A DNA stretch of 64,000 nucleotides from Nectonema munidae. Its lineage: Eukaryota > Nematomorpha > Nectonematoida > Nectonematidae. Both the position numbers and the translations under genes were made by a program. The stretch lies in contig JAUIRK010000231.1 in the NCBI GenBank assembly GCA_030549495.1, forward strand, positions 1 to 64,000, given 5' to 3'. The notes below the pieces were generated by a model. It was given only the letters and a program-made list of their open reading frames with translations. It was not told the origin of the DNA and did not search any database. Positions 36,597-45,922 of this stretch are shown here, in pieces (position 1 is the first letter of the stretch; every line of letters begins with the position of its first letter).

Positions 36597-36910
36597 AACC
36601 AAACATACAAAGCTTAGCAGAATAAAATATCTTGGAGTAACAATAGAAGAAAATTTTTCCTTTTCCACTCATATTAAAAACATTTGCATAAAAATCTCTA
36701 GAATTTTAGGTTGCCTGAAAAAATTGCAAACTTACTAACCTACTAAGGCACGAAAGACCCTTAATTACTCCCATGTATTTTCACACTTAAGTTATGCAAA
36801 CCTGTTATGGGGCTCTAACAATCAAACGCATCTGGCAAAACTATCAAAGTTAATGAAAAAATTTCACAAATTCATAAACGAAAAAAGTGATCAGGAAATC
36901 AAAATTTTAA
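36597..36910 (+). pseudogene. LINE reverse-transcriptase fragment (thumb region)
   Basis: The + strand translation gives KYLGVTIEENFSFSTHIKNI, then ISRILGCLKKLQTY, a stop, then SHVFSHLSYANLLWGSNNQ. The K(Y/F)LGV.(I/L)...LSW..HI pattern followed by ...L.Y....Y.N..WG is the thumb and post-thumb segment of jockey/CR1-type LINE reverse transcriptases. Only this piece remains and it has at least one stop. It is related in pattern to the longer remnant at 44,340-45,345. Confidence 0.75.
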
Positions 36911-36924
36911 ATATATATCAAATA

Positions 36925-37270
36925 TCTCCAACCTGTATCTTACGATGATTCATCTCCAACCTGTATACTACGATGATTCATCTCCAACCTGTATACTACG
37001 ATGGTTTCTATTCCATGTACAAATGATTAGGGAGACAATGTTCAACTTTCTGTTCACATTCTGCTAGATGTAAGATTTGATATACCTCATTCGGGGAGAC
37101 GATGCTACATAAGTTATTACCTATATACATTATACCTGTATACTACGATGGTTCATCTCCAACCTGTATACCGTGATAATTCATCTCCAACCTATCAGTT
37201 CATATTTTGCTAGATGTAAGATTTGATATACCTCATTCGGGGAGAGGATGTTAGATAAGTTATTAATTTT
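36925..37270 (-). repeat. Dispersed CTGTATACTACGATGG repeat, second copy
   Basis: Near-duplicate of 25,440-25,693: several CTGTATACTACGATGG/ATCTCCAAC units, GGGAGACAATGTTCAACTTTC, GTAAGATTTGATATACCTCA and GGGGAGACGATGCTA(C)ATAAG. It directly abuts the foldback at 37,382. Confidence 0.85.
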
Positions 37271-37381
37271 TTCACCATATTAAATAATATATTTTATCAA
37301 ATAATCAAAATAAAATTCTGTAATCAAAGAATCGAAAAATATTCTTTAAAAAATCAAAAAATATCAAACTATCTGTTCATA

Positions 37382-37738
37382 TTTTGCTACCTCATACGAT
37401 GTTACAAAAGTTATTACCTATACTTTGCAATTTGCACGATTTTAAATTTTATATTTGTCAAATAATCAAAGAATCGAAAAATGTTCAAATCAAAAAATAT
37501 TTATTTTTTTAAATATATAGTTGGCTCCCCTTATTTTTAGTTTCGTATGTGCATAATTTGATAAAAATTAATTATTAAAGACTTGGTTTATCTTTCTATT
37601 TTAAAAGTAAGGGGAGCCAACGATATGTTTAAAAAGAATAAATTTTTTTTGATTTGAACATTTTTCAATTCTTTGATTATTTGACAAATATAATATTTAA
37701 AATCATGCAAATTGCAAAGTAAAGGTAATAACTGTTTT
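37382..37738. repeat. Foldback: 130-150 bp inverted arms
   Basis: The left arm (about 37,400-37,540: TAACAAAAGTTATTACCTAT mirrored in the right arm, then TTTGCAATTTGCA(C/T)GATTTTA, GTTGGCTCCCCTTA) is reverse-complemented in the right arm (about 37,592-37,738: TAAGGGGAGCCAAC, AAATCATGCAAATTGCAAA, TAAAGGTAATAACT). The arms surround a short spacer with TTTGATAAAAATTAATTATT. The arm sequence is the subterminal module of the 49,666-53,199 element. Confidence 0.85.
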
Positions 37739-37817
37739 GTGTGTATTTTCATATGGTGTGATGAGTTCATATATCTGTTGTGTGAGTTAGTGAATTGAAT
37801 ATATATAACCTTCAAAC

Positions 37818-39370
37818 CAGGGGCGAAATTTTTTTGTTGCAATTTTCGAAATTAGTGATCTGGAAATGCCACGGGAGATAAAATATTCAAGCAATCCTTT
37901 AAAATAGAGTGTATTCAGCGCATATCTAAAGCCCTAAATTTACAAGATTACTTTATATTTTTTTACAAATTTGGTGCATTTAAATATTTTACTTCTAGCG
38001 AAAATATTTTAATTAAATTTGCAGAATATATACTAGTTTAAAAAAATCCACATTTTCATTTGAAAATGAAGTAGTCTACCAGGCACAATACAGGAATTGA
38101 TGAAAGGATATTTGATTCATAAGAGAAAACAACTGAAAACAAATAACTGAAGGTTGGATAGTTTTTTATGAGTGAATGTAGTCTGAAGGCAAAGAGTCTA
38201 CTAGACACCCTGCGATGTTTATATGAAAAAATGTGATTGATTCAGGTGCAAGGGTATAAAATGAAGTTATAATTATGCAAACAAAAATAAAACAATAAAT
38301 TAAGATTGCATTATTTCATTTTTCTCAGCATCATTCAAAAATAGTTTAAAAGCTAAATTGGTGCAAGCTACAAAAATCACAAAAAGTAAAATAACTTTTA
38401 ACATTTTGCAATGATTTGTCTTTTATAATATAATAACTTTTAAGGAAAAAAAAGTCTATCAGAAAAAGTTATTGTCTCATAGGTTATTAGTTTCATCCAT
38501 CTTTGCTTATTATATGTGTAAAATTATTAAAAAATTTTATATTCTTGTTTATTTTATCTCTATTAAATTTTTTCAAATTAATCATTTTATTTATTTCTTA
38601 ATTTTTTTTATCACTTAAATAATTATAAATAAAAATGATTAATTGTCCTATTTGATAAAGATATAAAGAAAAAAAAGAATTTATAAAAATGAAAAATGAC
38701 AGTAGAGTGAAGCATAAAAAAGATCAAAACTAAGCAGCTAAATATTTTTTCAATAAAAGAATTAGAAAAGAACAATAATATTTTTATCGGTAATCGATAA
38801 GTGTGTGAAGTAGACGAACATATGAAGTTGCAGTGAATAGGTGAAAAAAGATCTGAAGCTCATTTTGTAAAATAGGAGAAATTATGAAGTTTATTATAAA
38901 TTTGATTAATGCTTTTGATATAGAGGTTTTATAAAATAATAGAGCGCATTCTCTTATAAAAATAATGGGGCAAATTGAGCATGAGGCAAATCGTCTTATG
39001 AAAATTATGAGGCGAATTATTTTATGAAAATAATGTGGCAAATTGTTTTATGAAAATAATGGGGCAAATTGTCCATGAGACAAAATTTCTTATGAAAATA
39101 ATGGGGTGAATTGTCCATGAGACAAAATGTCTTATGAAAATAATGGGGCGAATTGTCCATGGGACGAACTGTCTTATGAAAATAATGGGGCGAAATGTCC
39201 GAGAACTTCTAAAAACACAAAATCATTAAAAAATTATTTAAACTAACATAAATGAAAGTATACGAGAAAAGAAAATCATTGCATTTTTTTGAATATTTTT
39301 GTCCACAAATAAAATTCTAACAGCTGTTATAAATAGATTAAGAACATTTTTCTCTGGATGTGCGCCCCTG
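37818..39370. mobile_element. Second copy of the CAGGGGCGCA hAT-like element, exact 8-bp duplication
   Basis: The left end CAGGGGCGAAATTTT and right end GGATGTGCGCCCCTG are inverted partners. CTTCAAAC lies exactly outside both (37,810-37,817 and 39,371-39,378). Positions 37,818-38,472 match the left half of 22,835-25,013 without its 506-bp insert; 38,472-39,355 match, inverted, 63,260-63,660, and include a 42-bp tandem repeat. Non-autonomous. The clean duplications of both copies suggest transposition well after the family's origin. Confidence 0.9.
38938..39205 (+). repeat. 42-bp tandem repeat within the hAT-like element
   Basis: Units of the form CTTATGAAAATAATGGGG, CGAATTGTCCATG and AGACAAAATGT start at 39,089, 39,131 and 39,173, exactly 42 bp apart, with diverged copies before. 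Its reverse complement occurs at 63,380-63,520. Confidence 0.9.
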
Positions 39371-39574
39371 CTTCAAACTCTCCATTGATTACATTTTTTC
39401 GTTATTCCGGTGATGAAAATTTGCAGTTTTCTAAAGATTTATCTTTTTTTCTCTTATTTAAATGAATGTGTGTATAAATTTATGAAGTCATTTATTCATC
39501 ATGTAATTTTGCTCTTGTGTAAATAAATATATTATTATTAATATTATTATTATAACTATAAAAAAACAAACAGA

Positions 39575-40449
39575 CTAACAACTTCAGATATTGAAAGAGC
39601 AAGAATCAAATAAAACTCTGTCGGAAAAATATATTTCAAAACCTTGGACAGAAGATAGCTTATTAAATTTACAGAATGAATATCCAACTGACCTAAAACT
39701 ATTTGAAAATAGATCACTTACAACAAGTTTGATTCGTGCTTTGATGGCCATTGTTCCTGCAAGCCAGGTTTGAAAGATAACTTTGATATTTTCCATTTGA
39801 TTCAAATCATAGAAAATTCAACATTTCTTGGTACCAGAAAAAGTGTGCTGGATTACACAAAGTTGTTCGGCACTGGTTAGTCTACTCTCCTAGATCAAAC
39901 AAACTGTATTGTTTCTATTGTTGGCTGTTTGCTGATAAAAAAAATCCGAGTCATACTCTAAAATTTGGGGTAATCCAGAGTATGGAATGGCAAACTTTAA
40001 AAAAGGAATCGAAAAAATTGACATGCATGAGAAAAGTGGTGTGCATATCAATGCATAAAAACAATATCTTATGGCAAAATATCGCTTAGACTCTGATAAA
40101 ACAGTTATCGACAACCTTATTTATGAAGAAAAGAAGAGAATAGAACGAAATCGCCTAATACTCAAGCGTTTGCTTGACTGCACGCCGTTTCTTGATGTCA
40201 AAAAATGAAAGAAATTTTATTGAATTGTTAAAATTTATGGCCAAATATTATTCGCCACTGGAAAGTCATTTATTTCCCACTGAACCTACAAAAAATCAGC
40301 CTTTATACCTAAGCCCAAAACTTCAGAACGAGTTTATTAAATGCTTGGCAGACAAGGGTATTCAAATAATAATCAAGCAAGTAAAAGAAGCACAATACTA
40401 TTCAATAATTATTGATTCTACATTAGATATTTCCCACCACGATCAGTAA
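39575..40449 (+). pseudogene. hAT transposase remnant, ZMYM1-like (N-terminal half)
   Basis: A decayed reading that shifts among frames on the + strand. 39,591-39,773 carries ISKPWTEDSLLNLQNEYPTD. The region 39,850-40,060 keeps a TTF-type zinc-finger pattern (YSPRSNKLYCFYCW, then KFG, EYGMANFKKGIEKI, MHEKSGVHI) over more than one frame. 40,174-40,449 gives a final open piece with FMAKYYSPLESHL, YLSPKLQNEFIKCLADKG and KEAQYYSIIIDSTLDISHHD, the segment with the first catalytic Asp of this hAT subfamily. The sequence stops right after DISHHDQ, so the catalytic core and dimerisation domain are absent. Multiple stops and frameshifts; inactive. Confidence 0.75.
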
Positions 40450-41057
40450 TTCTAAATAAGTTTTATCTGACTTTAGTTTTTTATATAAAAGCCCAGATGA
40501 TACAACTGCCATTCAAAAAATTGATACATATGCAATCATACCATTTCTTTCCTCTGATAGATGGTGTATTGTGATAGAAATTTATCAAGCAGATGTACTT
40601 CTCCCATATATTTGTTATATTTATTTATCATACATTGTCTTTTAACCCAAGTCTTTCACCAATCTTGAAGCCTTGTGACATGGGCTTGAACCATATAAGT
40701 TTGATACATGACGACTGGTCTATTATTATCATTCCACTGACAACAGTTGGTGTTCTCGAAATTGTGTACTTCAAATGTTCCTCTTTCCATTTTTTTTATT
40801 TTTTTTTGTCTGTAATCAATAGCGTTTCGCTCGATTAACTATACATTTTCCTGTGCAATTCAGATCTTTTTTTCTGTAGCTATTGAAATAAAGAAACTGA
40901 AAAATATCCATGAACATTGAACAGTTATATTGATACTTGTTTCAATTGCTGATGTTTAACTGCTGCACTACTTTTTCACAGTATCGTTATATTTGCAATT
41001 ATTGTTTTTTGCAGTATAAATATCTACAACAGAAGGAAACCCATCTGATGAAACTAT
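40450..41057. other. No gene seen
   Basis: AT-rich sequence with an 81-codon frame (40,593-40,838, +) lacking recognisable motifs. It may include the decayed continuation of the hAT remnant. Confidence 0.5.
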
Positions 41058-41304
41058 TAAGGTTCCTTTACAAATGATATCAACGGCACATCAAAGGGCG
41101 ACAAAAAATTGACAATAGACAATATAAAAGAAGATATAGTAAAAAGTTGACAATATAGGCAATATTTAATAAAAGAAGATATAGTAGAAAGTTGACAATA
41201 GGTTATATTTGAAAGAGAATATATAGTAAAAAGTTGACAAAAGGGGGGAAGGGTGTCAAAAAATAACGAAAAATTGGGTGACATCATTTATGAACGCTCC
41301 CTTA
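41058..41304. mobile_element. 247-bp MITE with GTTGACAAT repeats
   Basis: The left end TAAGGTTCCTTTACAAATGA and the reverse complement of the right end, TAAGGGAGCGTTCATAAATG, form imperfect inverted repeats that continue with TAT/TGT CA. The interior has three tandem units around AGAAGATATAGTA(A)AAAGTTGACAA and a GGGGGGAAGGGTGTC tract. Layout and motifs recall the longer element at 56,982-60,455. Confidence 0.65.
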
Positions 41305-41550
41305 CCCACATTTTCATTCTAAATTTTATTGGTGTGCCTCTCATATTTTGTTTCAAACTATATTTTCCAAAATATGTAATTGTTTGTTGATCAATACAAA
41401 GATTTTTTTCAAGAACCAAAATTGAATTAAATTTTTCTTGATAATATCAACAAGAGGGCGAATTTTAAGTACTTTATCTTGCGAATCAATACACTTGTTA
41501 TAGGTATGATGAGTTTATTTGAAAATAATATATTGTATGATGATTGATTA

Positions 41551-41680
41551 CACTGGTCAACAAATTTTTATTTTTTTTCTTTGGCAGACCATCTAGGAGT
41601 GTTTTCTGGGGTTTTGAAGGTCGCTGATTACGAATATAACATTGGTTTTGTCTGATTGGCTCTAGTTTAGAAGATACTGA
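41551..41680 (+). repeat. Left terminal inverted repeat of the CACTG element
   Basis: Inverted match to 43,855-43,982, strongest at the outer 12 bp, at TTTCTGGGGTTTTGAAGG and at TTGGCTCTAGTTTAGAAGAT. A T-rich stretch near the outer end differs between the two. Confidence 0.85.
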
Positions 41681-41851
41681 TAGCCTCAAATAAGCCTAAA
41701 CTGCTAAAATTCTCCCTGAAATACTTCAATATAGAAGCAGTAAATAATAATATCAGAAAATACATAATAATTATTATGTATGTAGTGTTTTTAAAACAGT
41801 ATTTAAGAATTTTCTTTTTAATTCTTTTCCTTTTTTATTCCAGAGTTGAAA

Positions 41852-43558
41852 ATGAGTTCCAGAGAGAAAATGAGTTCTTCTAAAAGACGTTGTAGATATG
41901 AACCGGATGTCTTTTGTTACATCTGTGGACAGTATATGATGGCACAACAAAAGAGGAATATTACAGACTTTGTCAAGAGGGCGTACAAAGCATACTTCGA
42001 TATGAAACTAGGTGACCAAGATAAGTCTTGGGCCCCACATATGGTGTGCAAAACCTGTGTAGAAAGTCTCCGCGGTTGGACCAATGGTAAGCTGAAGTTG
42101 AAGTTTGCTGTACCAATGGTGTGGAGAGAGCCCAAGAATCATTTTGATGACTGCTACTTCTGTATCAATGATATGACGGGGTTTAACAAGCACAAGAAAG
42201 CAAATTGGCAGTATCCGAGCCTGGATTCTGCTATCCGTCCTGTTGCGCACTCTGAGGATCTACCTGTGCCTGTTTTCACCAGTCTGCCTGAAATCGATGA
42301 AACCGAAGAGATTCCAGCTGATCTTTCAATATCAAGTGGTGATAGCTGTAGTGACTATGAAGAACCCTCAAATGGCCCTCAGCTTTTCAATCAATCTGAA
42401 CTTAATGACCTAGTGCGAGACCTTTGTTTGTCGAAGGAGCAGTCTGAAGTTCTTACATCACGACTCCAAGAGAAAAACATTCTTGATTCTGGCACAAAAG
42501 TAACATACTATAGGACAAGGGAAGGCAGCTTGCTTCGTTTCTTTTCTAAAGAAGATGACCTGGTCTTTTGTAATGACGTTTCTGCACTTCTTAACTGCAT
42601 GGGGATCTCGTCATATGACCCAGCAGATTGGCGTCTCTTTATAGATAGCTCGAAATCAAGTCTAAAAGTTGTACTTTTGCATAATGGCAATAAGTTTGCT
42701 CCTGTACCAATTGGCCATTCTACCAAGATGAAAGAAGAGTATGATGGTATCCAATTTGTTCTTGAAAAACTAAATTACAACACTCATAAATGGCTGATTT
42801 GTGTGGACTTGAAAATGGTGAATTTTCTGCTTGGTCAGCAAAGTGGGTACACAAAGTATCCCTGCTTTCTTTGTTTGTGGGATAGCAGAGCAAGAAACCA
42901 GCACTGGAGAAGGGAGAACTGGCCAGAACGAGAAAGTCTCGAAGTCGGCACAGCCAACGTCATCAATGAGCCTTTGGTACCCAGGGATAGAATCATCTTC
43001 CCTCCATTGCACATAAAACTAGGGCTCATGAAGCAGTTTGTTAAGGCGTTGAACAAAGATGGGGATTGCTTCAAGTACATATGCAGGCAATTTCCAGGTC
43101 TTTCCATCGAAAAAGCTAAAGGTGGCATCTTCGATGGACCTCAGATTCGAACGCTCATGAGGGATTCTGACTTCACTAATCATATGAACAGGGTTGAGTT
43201 AAATGCTTGGGTGTCCTTCACAGATGTAGTGACAAACTTTTTGGGAAATCACAAAGCTGATAATTACAAGCAATTGGTCCGTAAGATGCTTACTGCATAC
43301 GAAAAACTAGGGGCAAATGTGAGCATTAAAGTTCATTTCTTGTTTAGCCACCTTGACAGATTTCCTGGTAATCTTGGTGATTACAGTGAGGAGCAAGGAG
43401 AGAGATTCCATCAAGACATCAAAACAATGGAAGAGAGGTATCAAGGCAAATGGGATGAGCACATGATGGCAGACTACTGCTGGAACCTTTTGAGAGACTG
43501 TCCGAAAGTTGCTCACAAGCGAAAATCGTATAAACGTCAATTTCACTTTTGTGAATAA
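41852..43558 (+). CDS. Putative transposase of the CACTG element (568 aa, open throughout)
   Basis: The frame runs uninterrupted from ATG at 41,852 to a stop at 43,556. A strong acceptor (TTTTTTATTCCAG) ends nine bases before the ATG, so a 5' leader intron or upstream exon is likely. The N-terminus has three CxxC pairs (C22/C25, C66/C69, C101/C104, with H114), suggesting zinc binding; residues 130-200 are acidic and low-complexity. The second half looks like an RNase-H-fold DDE enzyme: candidate catalytic Asp265 in WRLFIDSSKSS, Asp319 in WLICVDLKMVN, an inserted CxxC in YPCFLCLWDSRA, and a candidate Glu517 in YSEEQGERFHQDIK. Very similar proteins, usually labelled uncharacterised, are known to me in many arthropod and cnidarian genomes. 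Codon use is less AT-biased than the surroundings. Transposase identity rests on the flanking inverted repeats and the motif layout; catalytic residues are inferred. Confidence 0.8.
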   Translation: MSSREKMSSSKRRCRYEPDVFCYICGQYMMAQQKRNITDFVKRAYKAYFDMKLGDQDKSWAPHMVCKTCVESLRGWTNGKLKLKFAVPMVWREPKNHFDDCYFCINDMTGFNKHKKANWQYPSLDSAIRPVAHSEDLPVPVFTSLPEIDETEEIPADLSISSGDSCSDYEEPSNGPQLFNQSELNDLVRDLCLSKEQSEVLTSRLQEKNILDSGTKVTYYRTREGSLLRFFSKEDDLVFCNDVSALLNCMGISSYDPADWRLFIDSSKSSLKVVLLHNGNKFAPVPIGHSTKMKEEYDGIQFVLEKLNYNTHKWLICVDLKMVNFLLGQQSGYTKYPCFLCLWDSRARNQHWRRENWPERESLEVGTANVINEPLVPRDRIIFPPLHIKLGLMKQFVKALNKDGDCFKYICRQFPGLSIEKAKGGIFDGPQIRTLMRDSDFTNHMNRVELNAWVSFTDVVTNFLGNHKADNYKQLVRKMLTAYEKLGANVSIKVHFLFSHLDRFPGNLGDYSEEQGERFHQDIKTMEERYQGKWDEHMMADYCWNLLRDCPKVAHKRKSYKRQFHFCE

Positions 43559-43854
43559 AATATTGTTTTGTGTGTTCATTGTAACTAAGAATCTAGTGTA
43601 TAATAAATGCTTTGCATTAAAATTCAGTAAATTTTTAGCAAATTTTTTGTATATTCTCGAAATCTATGAAAAGTGTTCAGTTATTATAGGATAAATGAAA
43701 TGATGTTATATCTAACTTAACTTGTTAGATTGAGATTTTACACTGTCTTTGTGGTTTTAGATTATCATAAAAATCAATATCTGACATTTTTGCACTATTT
43801 AGCCGTTTTTTGTACGTTTAGTTATGGTCGCGAATGGGTGATTTCAGACGAACG

Positions 43855-43982
43855 ACCCCCCTGTGATATCTCCAAAACTAGAGCCAACTTGAAAAAACAA
43901 ATGTCAGATTCGGATTCAGCGCCCTTGAAAACCCCAGAAACCAGTCTCACTTTGCCTGCCAAAAATATTGTGTTGACCAGTG
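43855..43982 (-). repeat. Right terminal inverted repeat of the CACTG element
   Basis: Reverse complement begins CACTGGTCAACACAATATTT and continues through TTTCTGGGGTTTTCAAGG and TTGGCTCTAGTTTTGGAGAT. The divergence between the ends suggests the element is not very young even though its gene is open. Confidence 0.85.
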
Positions 43983-44339
43983 TTATTATTAGAGAACACA
44001 TTACGTATATTGTTCACCAAGGAGGACTTTTAATGTTTGAAAGTAATATGTTGTATGATGAATGCTAAAATTTCTGTTATTGATCCCTTATAAGGAAAAA
44101 TGTGAATGTTTTCTAAGGGTAATGGTATTAATCACCAAGAGGACTTTTAAATAAGGAAAAATGTGATGCTTTTTTAACCCTCACACAACCTTGAAAAAAA
44201 CTTACACAAACCGTCTTTGAGTGAAATTTGACCCATAGCCTTTACAATTATAAAAAAATTTTTAGCTTGTTTATAATTTATTAACATAATCATTTATAAC
44301 AGTTTTTGTAAAAAAAAATACATCATTTTTATGAACTAC

Positions 44340-45345
44340 CTATTGCCTTTTTCCTTGATTTTGACAAGGCTTTCGACACTCTTAATCAGGATCTTATTCA
44401 CAAACTTTTTAGATTAGTTATCAGATCTACCTTTCTTTCTTTTCTTAGAAGCTTCAATCACACCTCATCCCCATTGCAAAAATGATCCTCTGGCGTTCCG
44501 CAAGGCTCAATTCTAGTGCCTCTGCTCTTTCTTTTATACATAAACGATCTTGCTCAGTTATCTGAGAAGTTCTGTGAGGTTTTCCTTTACGCTGATTTTG
44601 TTACCGTGCTCTTCAAATCAAATGACCTATCTGGTGAAATAGAACTCATCCAATCATGTCTTGGTATACTTTGTTTGTGGTCTAATAGAAATCTTCTCAG
44701 GTCCCATTAAGTACCATAGAAATCAGACTATATTTAAAAAAACTCAGACGATTTAATTTCACTTTTTGTCTTGATGATACACCTTTAACTAGAGCTAGGA
44801 CCTTAAAGTTTCTTGGAGTACTTCTTAGCCAAAATCTATCTTCGGCGCCACATATCAAATCTTTTATTCTAACAATTTCTTCCCTTTCTGCTCTTTCCTT
44901 TAAAATTCGACGCTTTCTTCCTTGTAAGTCAAGACTGATACTTTACCATGCCCACATCTCTCCTCACATTAGGTATGCTAATCTGTTCTGGGGCTCATCC
45001 AATTTGTGCCTTTTGGGTTGAATTTCTAGGATTGAAAATAAATTCTTCAAGTTTATTGGTTATGTTTCTAATCCAATAATATCATTCCCTTTAAATATCC
45101 TTCAGTTCCATTTACTTACCTGCTGTCTTTTTCTTTTTTCATCCTTATCATTCAATAATAATTTTTCCAGAGACTTTTTCATAAGAAATTACCAAATTCA
45201 CAAGTATAAGACAAGACTCGCTTCCAATTTCCATTATAAACTTTTTCTCCACAATGATGTGTTTTCCATAATCTTCTCTAAATCAGTTAAGTTTATTAAT
45301 GAGCGTGAAGATAAACTTGATTTTTATAGTCAAAATTATTAGAAT
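44340..45345 (+). pseudogene. LINE reverse-transcriptase remnant (jockey/CR1-like)
   Basis: + strand pieces in family order: FDFDKAFDTLNQDLIHKLF (RT motif A), SGVPQGSILVPLLFLLYIND (motif B region), FLYADFVTVLFKS (motif C, where the usual YADD reads YADF, so the second catalytic Asp is lost), RTLKFLGVLLSQNLSS and SPHIRYANLFWGSSN (thumb), then a tail with HKYKTRLASNFH and FSIIFSKSVKFINERED. Several stops and frame changes interrupt it and the 5' endonuclease domain is missing, as in 5'-truncated insertions. No poly-A tail is obvious at the 3' end. Confidence 0.85.
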
Positions 45346-45404
45346 AAACCCTTTCCCATTTCAGTAGTTTTGATGTAATTATAATTTTTTCTTTCTTTTT
45401 TTAT

Positions 45405-45592
45405 CGAATAATTAAATTACTTTATTAGTTTATTTTGTCTCCTTTCTCTCTTATGTATTATTTAGCAAATTTTTCAATGCACTGATGTACCGCTTGTGTC
45501 AAACTATGAACAAGTTGGTATCGATGAGGAATCGAACCCAGAGGCTTCCGTGCTGAGTCCATCTTCTTAACCAACCTGCCATGCTACCCATA
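45405..45592 (-). mobile_element. tRNA-derived SINE
   Basis: Read on the - strand from 45,592, it starts with a tRNA-like head: an A-box-like TGGCAGGTTGG (complement at 45,571-45,581) and a perfect B-box GGTTCGATTCC (complement at 45,528-45,538), spaced as in a tRNA and ending ATACC near 45,519. It continues into an unrelated body with CATAGTTTGACACAAGCGG and AGAGAGAAAGGAGACAAAAT. The body and head junction recur at 63,845-64,000, and the head region at 24,924-24,965. As in known SINEs the head gives an internal Pol III promoter. The tRNA of origin is not clear. Confidence 0.8.
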
Positions 45593-45835
45593 GAATATGC
45601 TGTAGCGGATACGTCAAATTAGTTTTAAAAAAACTTATATCGTTTGTATCATTTAACTATTTCACCACATAATTTGGAGATGGTGCCCATCTATTTGAAG
45701 GGAGAGAATTTTATTGTGCATGTTGCTATTTATAAGCCCTCATTCATTGTTAACGTTAAGCTTAATAGGGCGGGGGTTAAATTTTACATTAAGCTTAATT
45801 AAGAATGAAATAGAATAGACAAGAGAGGAGTAGGA

Positions 45836-45922
45836 ATTGATAAAAATTTGTTGTCCTTTTTGGAAGACATTTGAAAGTCTGCCCCCCTCCCTCTTAAATA
45901 ATTTCAAGGATGTGCGCCTCTG
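45836..45922 (-). mobile_element. Solo terminus of the CAGGGGCGCA hAT-like family
   Basis: Ends CAAGGATGTGCGCCTCTG, preceded by a CTGCCCCCCTCCCTCTTAAA tract, matching the reverse complement of the left end at 22,835. The opposite end and the 8-bp duplication of TTGTATTC were not found nearby, so this copy is truncated or carries an insertion. Confidence 0.6.

Larger units (their letters stand above)
41551..43982 (+). mobile_element. Complete-looking CACTG-ended DNA transposon
   Basis: Long imperfect terminal inverted repeats (about 130 bp) start with CACTGGTCAACA at 41,551 and end with its exact complement at 43,982. Within them, TTTCTGGGGTTTT(G/C)AAGG, CGAAT(A/C)T(A/G)ACATT and TTGGCTCTAGTTT match on both sides. 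TTA flanks each end, consistent with a 3-bp target duplication. One open 568-codon gene fills the interior. CACTG termini with a 3-bp duplication point to the CMC (CACTA/EnSpm-like) superfamily; this assignment is inference. About 40-bp direct repeats lie further out (41,508-41,550 and 44,026-44,066). Confidence 0.85.

Noticed and set aside
38784-39041. 85-codon - strand frame with repeated YFHKI/IFIR words
   Set aside because: Product of the 42-bp tandem repeat, not a gene.
41917-43579. Opposite-strand frames of 72-97 codons over the CACTG transposase gene
   Set aside because: They overlap a long, well-supported + strand coding sequence and have no recognisable content.
43844-44068. 112-codon + frame downstream of the CACTG gene (43,730-44,068)
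   Set aside because: Most of it lies in the right terminal inverted repeat, and its content is not protein-like.
45519-45592. Functional tRNA gene
   Set aside because: The B-box is good, but the sequence continues into a repeated non-tRNA body and recurs in other copies, as in a SINE.
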